The notes: generated by a model from the sequence alone, not told the origin. Positions 52,075-62,047 are shown, counted from the first letter of the stretch. The stretch is DNA of 64,000 bases from UBA1672 sp964352665 (GCA_964352665.1 CAYGSJ010000005.1:62001-126000), one strand, 5' to 3'. Numbers and translations are program-made.

Positions 52075-53277
52075 ATGGGTTGGCGCATTCTTTTGCAACC
52101 AGATGTGCAAAAATTCATCACTGATCATGAACAAGATGATGTCAAAAATCTTGCACTCAAAAAGCCACCCGATGCGTCATGGCCCTATGGTCTGATTCTG
52201 GATCAAATCAAGGTAAGGCAAAAAGCAAAAACAAAGTCACTGAACCTATACGAAACAAATGGTTTCATTTTTCCGAAAAATGACGTTTTCGAACAGTCCT
52301 CTTCCATTGCTTGTGCATCTTATAAAGGCGGATTGGCGGCAGGCAAAACCTTTGTCGATTTAACCGCCGGAAGCGGCGCGGATTCCTTTTGCTTCTCACA
52401 GAATTTCGAAACAGGACATCTGATAGAAAGGGAGCCGTACACCGCGGAATTACTAACATATAACGTAGGATGCATTCAAAAATCAGGCCAGTCAAAATGC
52501 GATATGTACGTCCATATCAAAGACTGCAATTCCTATTTGCAAAACTCTGAAAAAGTTGATTTTATTTATGCTGATCCTGCAAGGCGCAGTGATACACGCA
52601 AAGGGGTTTATGATCTCAAGGAATGCAGTCCGGACATTATTTCGATACTAGATGTTCTAAAAAATAAAACGGACAAAATGATGGTCAAAACATCGCCTGT
52701 TTTGGACATTGAAAAAGCCATAGCATCTCTTGAAGCGGTCACACAGGTGCATGTGGTGCAATGGCGTGAGGAGTGTAAAGAGGTTCTATATCTTCTCGAC
52801 TTCACTGTGCCAAAATTACCGTTGGATGAGGTTGAAATCATCGCAGTTGCAATCAATGATGCGGGTCAGGTGCAACAGAAATTTACCTATAAAATTGGTG
52901 ATGAAAAAAACCTCACAACAAAATACTCTATGCCGCAAAAATATATTTATGAACCGGGCCCGGCATTTCAAAAGTCCGGTGGGTATGAATCTATGGCTGA
53001 AATTTTTGATGTTGGTAAATTACATCGACATACACATCTCTATACATCTGACCGCAAGGTAGAAAACTTTCCCGGCAAAAGATATGAGGTCGAGGAGGTG
53101 GTTTCTGTGCACGCCAAAAATATATCCATTAAAAAGGCAGACATTCGGGTAAGAAATTTCCCTGAAAAAGTAGATAAATTGAAGAGAAAACTGAAAATTT
53201 CCGATGGCGGCGTGCACCGTATTTATGCCTCCACACTCGCGAATGAAGAAAAAAAACTTATAGTATGCAAAAAATAG
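52075..53277 (+). CDS. THUMP-like domain SAM-dependent methyltransferase
   Basis: The 400-residue protein has an N-terminal helical part, a Rossmann methyltransferase core with motif I V-D-L-T-A-G-S-G (residues 94-101) and motif IV D-P-A-R-R (167-171), and a C-terminal THUMP-like part. I recognise it as the family best known from Bacteroidetes (PG_1098 type); the substrate is not established, RNA being a guess from the fold. It begins one base after the pyrC stop and may be translated with it. An A-rich, Lys-rich composition sets it slightly apart from its neighbours. Confidence 0.75.
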   Translation: MGWRILLQPDVQKFITDHEQDDVKNLALKKPPDASWPYGLILDQIKVRQKAKTKSLNLYETNGFIFPKNDVFEQSSSIACASYKGGLAAGKTFVDLTAGSGADSFCFSQNFETGHLIEREPYTAELLTYNVGCIQKSGQSKCDMYVHIKDCNSYLQNSEKVDFIYADPARRSDTRKGVYDLKECSPDIISILDVLKNKTDKMMVKTSPVLDIEKAIASLEAVTQVHVVQWREECKEVLYLLDFTVPKLPLDEVEIIAVAINDAGQVQQKFTYKIGDEKNLTTKYSMPQKYIYEPGPAFQKSGGYESMAEIFDVGKLHRHTHLYTSDRKVENFPGKRYEVEEVVSVHAKNISIKKADIRVRNFPEKVDKLKRKLKISDGGVHRIYASTLANEEKKLIVCKK

Positions 53278-53453
53278 GACAATAAACCTAATTTGTGACT
53301 ATGTGTTTTTTATTGTAAATCAAAATGCTAGGATAGTTTCGGGATAACTTGCAGGCTTCTTATAATACTTAAAGACCTTATTAAGCATTATCGATATATA
53401 ATGAATGTGTATTGAGTTTGAGATGTTAAGTAAGTTGAAGAGTTGAGCACCAG

Positions 53454-55628
53454 ATGGGGATATCTTCCGTGTCTAAAATGGGATCAGAGAATCATGATGA
53501 TGTTCAGGATAGCCGTTCTGAACATAAGTCTTCTACGTTTCGCAGTATATTTGTTTCTTCCCCGACACAGATATGGCGTAGCAAGATAAGCTGGCGTATA
53601 GCGCTGGCTGCTTTTATGACCATCATGCTTGTGCAAACGCTCGTGATGAATCTGGGGGGGATTGACCGCTTCCGGCAGGAACAACTCCACTTTTTAAAAA
53701 TAGAGGCCAGAAGTGCGGTTGCTTCTATTATTGATAATAACAAAAAGCAAATCAGACAATCTCCGTTTGAGACATCGCAGGTCCAGCGTCTTTTGGATAC
53801 GACCAATGTTATTGGTCTGACCGTTTATTCCTATCAGTACGAATTCATTAAAACTTACGGCAATTATCCCCATCTTACACCTAAGGTAAGTCATACAGAT
53901 GAAATTTATCTGAGTGATGATGGCAGCATATACGAGGTTATATTTAATGGTGCGGATATTCGCTCGAAATTCATTGTTGTCGCGCAAATAGATTCAAGCG
54001 GAGTCCAGCAGAAAGTACAGGATTACGTTCTTGAAAACATAACAATCATGGTCATATTGTCATTGTTCGTAACGAACGTGCTTATGATTGCTTTGGGCAA
54101 ATGGCTTCTGGAACCTATATTGTTTATGCATTCGAACTTGATTGCAGCTTTTAAAAATCCGGAAAAGCCCGATATCAGAAAATCCCCTTACACGGCTTCC
54201 GACGAAATCAGTTCTGCTATCGCGCTTATGCAAAAACTCATACATCAGAATGCCGATAACATCAGTAATCTGAAAAGCACCGCGGAAGATAAAATTCATA
54301 AGCTTGCTTACTATGACACGCTCACCGGTCTTCCTAACAGGGCGTTATTCCTTAAAATCCTCGATGATAATAGCCGTATAAATCTGGACGAAACGGTAGA
54401 GAGATTCGCCGTTGTAACTCTCGACCTTGATCACTTTAAGGATATCAACGATTCAATGGGACATAATGTTGGTGATGCAATTTTGCGTTCGGTTGGTAAA
54501 CGATTGCGTGCCTCTTTACCCGAATCAGCAACGGTCTCCAGAACAGGAGAGGATGAATACGCGATTATGATGCCCCTATCTGGTGGCGTTGACGCGCGTG
54601 ATGTTGCAGAGCGTGCTCTTGGCGTGATCCGTGCAGAACCGTTTAAAGTCTTTAACGAAGAATTCCAGATCCGCGCATCAGTGGGGGTCTCAACTTTCCC
54701 TGATGATGGCTCGGAAGCGGACGCTGTTTTGAAAAATGCGGATATTGCATTGAACCGTGCGAAAGAAGAGGGGCGTGACACGATCAAAGAATATTCCGAA
54801 GATTTCGACCGCGCTGTGCAAGAACGCTTTCAGATGCTGCGTGATTTGCGTGACTCTCTGGAGCAAGATCAACTGCAACTCCACTTTCAGCCACAGCTTT
54901 GTCTTAGAACCGGTAAAGTTATCGGTGCGGAAGCTTTGCTGCGCTGGTGGAAGCCGGATAATAGCAAAGATGGTGGCAGTTTTATATCGCCGGTACAGTT
55001 TATTCCTGTCGCGGAGCAATCCGGTTTGATTGTGCCGATCGGTAAATGGGTGCTCAGAAAAGCATGCCAAATGGCACAGAAATGTAAAGAAGAGCATGGT
55101 ATTGATGTGCGCTTTGCGATTAACGTTTCCGGGAACCAGTTTGTGCACGGTGACATCTGTAATGATGTTGCAACAATTTTGCGCGAAACAGGGCTGGACC
55201 CGAAAATGATCGAATTAGAGGTGACAGAAAGCGTGTTCATGGATGATATCGAACATACGGTGCGCATTCTTGACGAGCTTCACAGAATAGGCGTAGAGCT
55301 TGCGATTGACGATTTCGGAACTGGATATTCATCGCTATCTTACCTCAGCCAGTTCCCGATTGATCGTTTGAAGATTGACCAGTCCTTTATCAGAAACGCA
55401 CTGAGTAACAAAGAAGATGCCTCTATCGCCCGGACCATTATCAATCTCGGACACTCCTTGAATTTGAAGGTCATTGCGGAAGGGGTTGAAACCAAAGAAC
55501 ACGAGAAATTCCTTGTTGAGCATGATTGCGACGAAGTGCAGGGCTATCGTTATTCCCGCCCCGTGCCAATCGAAGATTTCATTGCATTCGTTAAGGGCTA
55601 TGACGGCAAATTGGGCAGTTTCAGCTAA
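53454..55628 (+). CDS. Membrane GGDEF-EAL protein, probable cyclic di-GMP phosphodiesterase
   Basis: The 724-residue protein has two spans (about 45-63 and 197-217) enclosing a periplasmic sensor region, then a GGDEF domain whose signature is G-E-D-E-Y (365-369), and an EAL domain with E-A-L at 493-495, E-V-T-E-S, D-D-F-G-T-G-Y-S-S-L and K-I-D-Q-S-F intact. The cyclase half is probably inactive or regulatory and the EAL half should hydrolyse cyclic di-GMP. It stands alone between intergenic regions. Confidence 0.9.
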   Translation: MGISSVSKMGSENHDDVQDSRSEHKSSTFRSIFVSSPTQIWRSKISWRIALAAFMTIMLVQTLVMNLGGIDRFRQEQLHFLKIEARSAVASIIDNNKKQIRQSPFETSQVQRLLDTTNVIGLTVYSYQYEFIKTYGNYPHLTPKVSHTDEIYLSDDGSIYEVIFNGADIRSKFIVVAQIDSSGVQQKVQDYVLENITIMVILSLFVTNVLMIALGKWLLEPILFMHSNLIAAFKNPEKPDIRKSPYTASDEISSAIALMQKLIHQNADNISNLKSTAEDKIHKLAYYDTLTGLPNRALFLKILDDNSRINLDETVERFAVVTLDLDHFKDINDSMGHNVGDAILRSVGKRLRASLPESATVSRTGEDEYAIMMPLSGGVDARDVAERALGVIRAEPFKVFNEEFQIRASVGVSTFPDDGSEADAVLKNADIALNRAKEEGRDTIKEYSEDFDRAVQERFQMLRDLRDSLEQDQLQLHFQPQLCLRTGKVIGAEALLRWWKPDNSKDGGSFISPVQFIPVAEQSGLIVPIGKWVLRKACQMAQKCKEEHGIDVRFAINVSGNQFVHGDICNDVATILRETGLDPKMIELEVTESVFMDDIEHTVRILDELHRIGVELAIDDFGTGYSSLSYLSQFPIDRLKIDQSFIRNALSNKEDASIARTIINLGHSLNLKVIAEGVETKEHEKFLVEHDCDEVQGYRYSRPVPIEDFIAFVKGYDGKLGSFS

Positions 55629-55703
55629 CAAAGCATTTGCCTCTTTCTTTCATTATGTGTAAGCCATAAAGTGTAAAACACCATTGATGAGCGCATATAA
55701 TTT

Positions 55704-57083
55704 ATGAAACACGACAGTTATTCAAAATCTCTGATATCAAAAAATGTAAAGTCCATTTCCGGTTCTGCGCGCATTCCGGGAGACAAATCCATTTCCCACC
55801 GCTCCATTATGCTCGGCGCACTTGCACTTGGAGAAACGATTATCTCCGGTCTTCTGGAAGGGGAGGATGTTTTGCATACGGCAAAAGCCATGCGGGCTAT
55901 GGGCGCAAAAATTCTGAATAGTGATGATGGTTTGTGGCGTATCCATGGCGTTGGTATTGGCGGGTTGCACGAACCGGACCATGTGCTTGAAATGGGTAAT
56001 AGCGGTACATCGACGCGGCTTTTGATGGGGCTTGTCGGCGGGCACAATATAACCGCAACGTTCACGGGCGATGCCTCATTGGTAAAGCGTCCCATGGGGC
56101 GTGTTGTAAAGCCGCTGGAGATGATGGGCGCCCGCTTTATGTGTCGCTCCGGCGATCGGTTGCCTCTTACCGTAAAAGGCGCCGAGGATACAAAATCTAT
56201 TGAATATGAATTGCCTGTCGCCTCGGCACAGGTCAAATCTGCGGTGATGCTTGCGGGTCTTAATGCACGCGGTACGACAACCGTAATAGAGGGACGACCG
56301 ACACGCGACCATACAGAGAATATGCTGCGCCATTTTGGTGCTACGGTCGAAGTGGAAGATTTGAAAGACGGAAAATCGGCAATCCATGTTAACGGATATC
56401 AGGAATTACAAGGATGCGCCGTTGATGTCCCTTCTGATCCAAGTTCGGCCGCCTTCATGATTGTTGCTGCACTTATTACGCCGGAATCCAAAATCACTTT
56501 GCCGAATATTGGCGTTAATCCACGCCGTGACGGGTTGTTTAAAACCCTGCAGGAAATGGGTGCTGATCTGAAATATGAATATGAGCGTCTAGAGGCCGGA
56601 GAAAATGTTGCAACAATTACCGCAACATCAGGAAATATTTTGAAGGGTATAGACGTGCCCGAAGACAGGGTCCCCTCAATGATTGACGAGTTTCCGGTAT
56701 TGGCCGTTGCAGCATCATGCGCAAAAGGCACGACGCGCATGACAGGTCTGAAGGAGTTGCGTGTGAAGGAAAGCGATCGCCTCTTGATGATGGCAAAGGG
56801 GCTTGAGGCTTGCGGTGTGAAGTTGGAAATGGGTGAGGACAGCCTAACCATTCATGGCACAGGTAAACCACCACAAGGCGGCGCGGCAGTAGAAACAGCA
56901 ATGGATCATCGCATCGCAATGAGCTTTCTGGTACTTGGATGCGCAACGCCGGAGCCGGTCTCTATCGATGACGGGACCCCGATCAAAACAAGCTTTCCCA
57001 ATTTCGTAGAATTAATGAATGATCTGGGCGCCGATATTTTCGAAGAGGGTATAGCCGTTAATCTTAACGCGCATATTTCTTGA
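55704..57083 (+). CDS. aroA: 3-phosphoshikimate 1-carboxyvinyltransferase (EPSP synthase)
   Basis: Joins shikimate 3-phosphate and phosphoenolpyruvate in the aromatic pathway. The 459-residue protein has P-G-D-K-S-I-S-H-R near residue 25, G-N-S-G-T-S-T-R near 98, V-P-S-D-P-S-S-A-A-F and the later R-V-K-E-S-D-R-L and M-D-H-R-I-A-M-S-F. Two closely spaced halves of the inside-out barrel are intact. Its 3' end overlaps the convergent hydrolase-like gene by 20 bases. Confidence 0.96.
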   Translation: MKHDSYSKSLISKNVKSISGSARIPGDKSISHRSIMLGALALGETIISGLLEGEDVLHTAKAMRAMGAKILNSDDGLWRIHGVGIGGLHEPDHVLEMGNSGTSTRLLMGLVGGHNITATFTGDASLVKRPMGRVVKPLEMMGARFMCRSGDRLPLTVKGAEDTKSIEYELPVASAQVKSAVMLAGLNARGTTTVIEGRPTRDHTENMLRHFGATVEVEDLKDGKSAIHVNGYQELQGCAVDVPSDPSSAAFMIVAALITPESKITLPNIGVNPRRDGLFKTLQEMGADLKYEYERLEAGENVATITATSGNILKGIDVPEDRVPSMIDEFPVLAVAASCAKGTTRMTGLKELRVKESDRLLMMAKGLEACGVKLEMGEDSLTIHGTGKPPQGGAAVETAMDHRIAMSFLVLGCATPEPVSIDDGTPIKTSFPNFVELMNDLGADIFEEGIAVNLNAHIS

Positions 57084-57831
57084 TGAACTCTCTGAAATGG
57101 TGCAGGCACATTTTTCGGTGTGCTTCGTTTTCCAGACCATGTTCGCCGTCCTGAAATCCGGTGATATCAATGCGTTGGCTTTTCTGGTGTTCACGGATCG
57201 GATCAAGATGAATAGGCGGCACGATATCATCTCTGTCCCCATGGAAAATAAGGGTCGGTGCGGTCACACTCTCCAGAACAGGAACAATATCCGTATCTTT
57301 CAACTCAACAAGAAATTTTTGTCCAATCAGGGTGCCCTCATAATCGAAAACACCATCTTCCTCTATTTTTTCATGGTGGTCGGTGATTTTGAATTGTTTG
57401 GCTAGAACATAATCAAAATCCGTGATCGGCCAGAATAAAACATAAAATTTTATATCTTCAAAAGCATTCATAAAGGCAATCGGGGCGCCCATACCTTCAC
57501 AAATAAAGCCGAATTTCTCATAGCCTTCCTGCTCCGCCCAGGAATGGATAATGCTCATGTCGATTTTTGCGGTTTTGAATGAGAAGGCCTCGGGCTGCAT
57601 ATCCTCGTCACTGCAATGTGTAAAATCAAAGCGTATGGAGCTAAACCCTATTTTTTCCAGTTCCGTTCCCAACACTTCATAAAATTCGTTTGTATGCGCC
57701 GGATGTTTCGGAAAGCCGTTCACCATGATGACAAGCAACTTGTCTGATGGTGGATCAATACCATCAGGACGGTGGTGTACAGCCTTTATTTTGTGGCCGT
57801 CTTTTAATTCTATGGCAATATTTCTTTTCAT
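57064..57831 (-). CDS. Alpha/beta-hydrolase-fold protein without the usual nucleophile
   Basis: The 255-residue protein follows the fold: V-N-G-F-P-K-H-P oxyanion loop, the acid loop H-G-D-R-D-D-I-V-P-P and the histidine loop G-E-H-G-L-E-N. At the nucleophile elbow it reads C111-E-G-M-G115 where G-x-S-x-G is expected, so glycine stands at the serine position (Cys111 lies two before). It may be a non-catalytic relative or use another residue. Substrate unknown. Convergent with aroA. Confidence 0.8.
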   Translation of the reverse strand: MKRNIAIELKDGHKIKAVHHRPDGIDPPSDKLLVIMVNGFPKHPAHTNEFYEVLGTELEKIGFSSIRFDFTHCSDEDMQPEAFSFKTAKIDMSIIHSWAEQEGYEKFGFICEGMGAPIAFMNAFEDIKFYVLFWPITDFDYVLAKQFKITDHHEKIEEDGVFDYEGTLIGQKFLVELKDTDIVPVLESVTAPTLIFHGDRDDIVPPIHLDPIREHQKSQRIDITGFQDGEHGLENEAHRKMCLHHFREFIKKYAR

Positions 57832-57967
57832 ACGGGTAACAAAAACAACGACAATTAATGTATAGTACTCTATAACAACTCATATATTTTTACAGCGTAT
57901 AATCATAATATTTCTATAACAACTGTGCCATGTCTTTATTATTAACTTGCAGGCAAAAACTGGTGAA

Positions 57968-58960
57968 ATGACGGATTGTAAGCGTTTTTTGTATATTCTG
58001 GCTTGTGGGATAAGTTTTCTTATTGTCCCCATAGCCTGTGCTGATCTTCCACCGCCTGTTCCTGTTGTAGAAGTCGAAGCAGAGACGCTCCCGCTTCCTG
58101 CGCCTGTTTCTCCCGATGTGCCGATAAAAGAAAACCCCACACAGGATTTCATCGTGCTGGAACCTGCCCCTGAAGAGGCTTCCGTGCCAGCACCTCAACC
58201 TGCCCCTACAATAGTGGAAGTAGCGCCAACACAAACCGATATTCCCATCACGCAGACAGTTAATATTGTAGAAGAGCATATCCCTATCCCTAAACGAAAG
58301 GCACAAAAACCTCCTGATGTACCTTCTGCACTAATGGTGATGGAATTGTTTTCGACACAGGCTTGCATTTTCTGCCCGAAGGCCGATGCTATGATGAAAG
58401 GGTTTATTGATCATCCCGACCTGATTGCCCTGTCCTGTCATGTCGATTATTTTGATGTAAAAGAGGGATCGCGCGCATTGCCCTTTTGCAGCTCGCGCCA
58501 AAGCGCCTACGAAAAGTCGCTGGATCAAGGGCCAAAATACACTCCCCAGATTGTCGTGAATGGAAAATATGATGCCATAGGTTATAAGCCGGAACAGGTG
58601 AAACAGGTCCTTGAAAAAGCCGCGCAGGACGATATCAAAAAAGTGCGTATCAAGCCTCTGGAGCATGGCTTGTTTATGCTTGATATACCGGCTGGTGAAA
58701 TGCAAAGCGGGCCAAATGAAATCTGGCTTATGGTCTTTGATCAACCACAAGATATAAAAGTGGCGGATGGCGGAAACGCCGGCAAAGACATGACATATTA
58801 TAACGTCGTATCAAAAGTCGGGCTTTTAGGACGCTGGGAAGGTGACTCCCAAAACATCAAATTCGATGCCAAAATGTCTGATCAGTCAAAAGGATTCGCC
58901 GTTATTGTCCAGAATGTCGAAAGCCGTAACATCCTCATGGCAGGAAAATACACGCAATAA
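57968..58960 (+). CDS. DUF1223 family secreted thioredoxin-like protein
   Basis: From ATG 57968 the 330-residue protein has a signal peptide (about 1-25, ending A-C-A-D), a Pro/Val/Ala-rich linker of about 85 residues and the DUF1223 domain: M-E-L-F-S-T-Q-A-C133-I-F-C136-P-K-A-D, then H-V-D-Y-F-D and Y-T-P-Q-I-V-V-N-G. The C-x-x-C and fold suggest thiol chemistry in the periplasm, unproven for the family. The usual W-D near the V-D-Y element is replaced by F-D. The long linker is unusual and might reach through peptidoglycan. Confidence 0.88.
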   Translation: MTDCKRFLYILACGISFLIVPIACADLPPPVPVVEVEAETLPLPAPVSPDVPIKENPTQDFIVLEPAPEEASVPAPQPAPTIVEVAPTQTDIPITQTVNIVEEHIPIPKRKAQKPPDVPSALMVMELFSTQACIFCPKADAMMKGFIDHPDLIALSCHVDYFDVKEGSRALPFCSSRQSAYEKSLDQGPKYTPQIVVNGKYDAIGYKPEQVKQVLEKAAQDDIKKVRIKPLEHGLFMLDIPAGEMQSGPNEIWLMVFDQPQDIKVADGGNAGKDMTYYNVVSKVGLLGRWEGDSQNIKFDAKMSDQSKGFAVIVQNVESRNILMAGKYTQ

Positions 58961-59236
58961 AACACCACACAGCGAGACCGCCCTTTGGATAAAGAGCGGC
59001 CTCAACTTTCCGTGTGTGGGGAACTGTATAAATTCGTGGTCTATATCTGAATGTGTGTGGGGGGGAACCAGATATCAACCGTCTTAAAAACTTAGGATTG
59101 CCATGAATGTGGGGGAGACAATCATTTAAGTTATGACAAATATATAACGCATATAAGGGGGGTGTGTCAAGAAAAAATACACTTTTTTAGTATAAAAATA
59201 CATTAATTATACTTTTAACGGGTTTTTTGTAGTTTT
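58961..59236. other. Convergent intergenic region with nested hairpin and repeated G-tracts
   Basis: CCACACA (58965-58971) pairs with TGTGTGG (59013-59019), enclosing GAG-A-CCGC (58974-58981) with GCGG-C-CTC (58996-59003). Four G-tracts next to GT-repeats follow on the plus strand (59018-59021, 59059-59065, 59111-59115, 59157-59162). The region lies between the 3' ends of the DUF1223 gene and polA; no gene seen. The hairpin may terminate the DUF1223 transcript. Confidence 0.45.
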
Positions 59237-62047
59237 TTAATGCGCAAGAGCCCAATTTTTTCCGAATCCACCCTCTGCATTCAAGGGCACAGAAATTTTT
59301 ATCCCGTTGATTTTAAATGAATTTTCCATAGTATTCTTCACAACACTCAAGGTCTGCTCGATTTCCTCTTTGGGGACCTCGAAAATCAATTCATCATGCA
59401 CTTGAAGCAACATTTTTGCCCGTAAATTGGCCGATTTTAGCTCCTTTGGAAGCTTTGCCATAGATATTTTCATAATATCTGCGGCTGTGCCTTGAAGGGG
59501 GGCATTGATAGCTTGCCGTTCTGCACCGCGTACCCGCATCTGGTTCTTATCCTTGATGCCGGGAATGAAGCATTTGCGCCCATACAGCGTCTTCACATAG
59601 CCATCCTTTTTCGCAATATCTTTGGTTTGTTCCATATAATCCTCGATTTCATGGAATCGGGCCAAATAGCGTTTGATAAACTCGCTCGCCTCGCCAACAG
59701 GACAGCCAAGTTGCTTGGCCAGACCAAATCCGGAAATGCCATATATAATGCCAAAGTTAACGGCTTTGGCTTGTCGGCGGATTTCCGGTGTAACCTGATC
59801 CAGCGGTACATCGAAAACCCGTGAGGCCGTCAGGCTATGAATATCAACATCATCCCGAAAGGCTTGCTTCAGGGCTTCGACACTTGCCATTTCTGCGGCA
59901 AGGCGTAATTCGACTTGTGAATAATCGACCGATACAATCTCATATCCGTCCTCGGCGATAAACGCTTCACGGATTTTGCGCCCTTCTTCGGTACGAATCG
60001 GAATGTTCTGAAGGTTAGGGTCGGAGGAGGACAAGCGCCCCGTGCTGGTCCCTGTCATATGATAGGAAGTATGCACGCGCCCTGTATTTGGGTTGATCTC
60101 TTCTTGCAACGTATCGGTATAGGTGGATTTTAATTTCGACAGGCTGCGATGCTCCAGAATTTTTGTTACAATCTCATGTCCCTCAAGACTCAACTTTTCC
60201 AAAACATCCACCGCCGTAGAATGCGTACCGGTTTTTGTTTTCTTTCCGCTATCCAGACCCATCTCGTCAAACAGCACTTCTCCCACTTGTTTAGGGGAGG
60301 CCACATTAAAAGGATGTCCGGCCAGCGCATGTATCTCTTCTTCCAGTATTACCAACTGCTTGCCAAAATCATTACTCATCTCGCGCAGCACGGCGGGGTC
60401 AACTTTAACACCGTTTAGTTCCATTTGCGCAATAATAGGAATGAGCGGACGCTCTATGGTTTCATAGACGCTTACCATATGTTCGCGCGCCAGACGGGGT
60501 TTCAGGATTTTGTATAGGCGCAAGGTAATCTCGGCATCTTCGGCGGCATAATCCAGCGCCTCTCCAATAGCGACCTTGTCAAAGGTTACGCGCGATTTTC
60601 CTTTTCCTGCAACCTCCTCGTATTTAATCGGGGTATGGTCACAATATTGTATGGAAAGATTATCCATGGAGTGGCTATGACTTGCGCCGTCAAGAACGTA
60701 AGAAATCAACATTGTATCGTCGCATGGAGTAATATGAATCCCGTCCTTGGCAAACATCTGCCAATCATATTTCATGTTATGGCCGACTTTAATAACCGAT
60801 GGATCTTCCAAAAGGGGTTTTAGCAACGCCAGAACTTCGCTCTTTTTCATTTGCGCGGGCATATCGTCGGCGCCGCCCCCGAATAAATCGGTTTCTTGTA
60901 CATGGCCAAGTGGAATATATGCGCCCTTGCCAATAACAGAGGCAATCGAAATACCGACAAGACCGGCTTTGGCGGGGGTCAGGCTTGTTGTTTCTGTATC
61001 AATCGCTAAAACGCCTTCATGCTGTGCTTCGGCAATCCATGCTTTCAATGTCTCGGCATCATTAATAAGTGTGTAGACATTATCCGAAACAGGGGGCAGG
61101 GGAATTGCCTCCATCACAATATCGTTTGTACTGTCTTCTACTTTCGCTTTTGGCGCCATCTTAACCGGCGCACCGCCCAAACGTTTGATGATGGAATTAA
61201 ACGCATGCTTTTCCAGAAACGCCATCAACTCCGGCTTGTCGGGATCATGGGATTTCAAATCATCCAGAGCGACGGGAACAGGCGCATTTTCATCGAGCTG
61301 CACCAGCTTTTTGGAAACACGCGCATCTTCCGCATGTTCGATCAGCTTCTCGCGGCGCTTGTTTTGCTTAATCTCTCCTGCGCGGGCCAGCAAGCTTTCC
61401 AGATCACCGTACTCATTAATAAGATCGGCGGCTGTTTTTACACCGATGCCCGGTACGCCCGGTACATTATCAACACTATCCCCCGCAAGGGCCTGTACAT
61501 CGACAACCTTATCCGGTGTTACGCCGAATTTCTCCATGACTTCGGCTTCGTCAATCCATTTGCTTTTCATAGGGTCGAGCATCCGCACACCGGGCTTCAC
61601 CAATTGCATCAGATCCTTATCGGAAGACACAATCACCACTTTTTTTCCGGCTTCCAGGGCCTGCTTGGTATAGGTAGCGATCAAATCATCCGCTTCATAT
61701 CCTTCGACTTCTAGCGCGGGCATATCAAAGGCCTCTGTCGCTTCACGGATGAGCGGGAATTGCGGGATTAAATCTTCCGGTGTTTCATCACGGTTTGCTT
61801 TATAGGCGGGATAGATTTCATTTCTGAAATTCTCGCGCGCCGCGTCAAAGATTACGGCAATATAAGGCGCATGATAATCATTGAGCATCTTCAAGAGCAT
61901 GCTGGTAAATCCATAAACTGCCCCAACTTCTATGCCGTCGGGGTTGGTCATACCGGCCTGTCTTGAATAGGCCATGGCATAATAAGCGCGGAAAATAAAT
62001 CCTGACCCATCGATCAGGTATAGCTCGTCTTCATTATTATCTGTCAT
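59237..62047 (-). CDS. polA: DNA polymerase I
   Basis: Repairs gaps and removes Okazaki primers. The 936-residue protein has all three parts: N-terminal 5' nuclease (L-I-D-G-S-G-F-I-F-R-A-Y-Y-A), an intact 3'-5' exonuclease (L-A-I-D-T-E-T-T-S-L) and polymerase with motif A V-D-Y-S-Q-V-E-L-R-L, motif B R-R-Q-A-K-A-V-N-F-G-I-I-Y-G and motif C Q-V-H-D-E-L. ATG 62047. It is transcribed alone. Confidence 0.98.
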   Translation of the reverse strand: MTDNNEDELYLIDGSGFIFRAYYAMAYSRQAGMTNPDGIEVGAVYGFTSMLLKMLNDYHAPYIAVIFDAARENFRNEIYPAYKANRDETPEDLIPQFPLIREATEAFDMPALEVEGYEADDLIATYTKQALEAGKKVVIVSSDKDLMQLVKPGVRMLDPMKSKWIDEAEVMEKFGVTPDKVVDVQALAGDSVDNVPGVPGIGVKTAADLINEYGDLESLLARAGEIKQNKRREKLIEHAEDARVSKKLVQLDENAPVPVALDDLKSHDPDKPELMAFLEKHAFNSIIKRLGGAPVKMAPKAKVEDSTNDIVMEAIPLPPVSDNVYTLINDAETLKAWIAEAQHEGVLAIDTETTSLTPAKAGLVGISIASVIGKGAYIPLGHVQETDLFGGGADDMPAQMKKSEVLALLKPLLEDPSVIKVGHNMKYDWQMFAKDGIHITPCDDTMLISYVLDGASHSHSMDNLSIQYCDHTPIKYEEVAGKGKSRVTFDKVAIGEALDYAAEDAEITLRLYKILKPRLAREHMVSVYETIERPLIPIIAQMELNGVKVDPAVLREMSNDFGKQLVILEEEIHALAGHPFNVASPKQVGEVLFDEMGLDSGKKTKTGTHSTAVDVLEKLSLEGHEIVTKILEHRSLSKLKSTYTDTLQEEINPNTGRVHTSYHMTGTSTGRLSSSDPNLQNIPIRTEEGRKIREAFIAEDGYEIVSVDYSQVELRLAAEMASVEALKQAFRDDVDIHSLTASRVFDVPLDQVTPEIRRQAKAVNFGIIYGISGFGLAKQLGCPVGEASEFIKRYLARFHEIEDYMEQTKDIAKKDGYVKTLYGRKCFIPGIKDKNQMRVRGAERQAINAPLQGTAADIMKISMAKLPKELKSANLRAKMLLQVHDELIFEVPKEEIEQTLSVVKNTMENSFKINGIKISVPLNAEGGFGKNWALAH

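Noticed and set aside
53345..53366. TATAAT at 53361 as promoter of the GGDEF-EAL gene
   Set aside because: The hexamer is perfect, but no -35 is found at proper spacing, so it was not listed as a promoter.
59018..59162. Canonical G-quadruplex
   Set aside because: The G-tracts are tens of bases apart, too far for the usual loop lengths.
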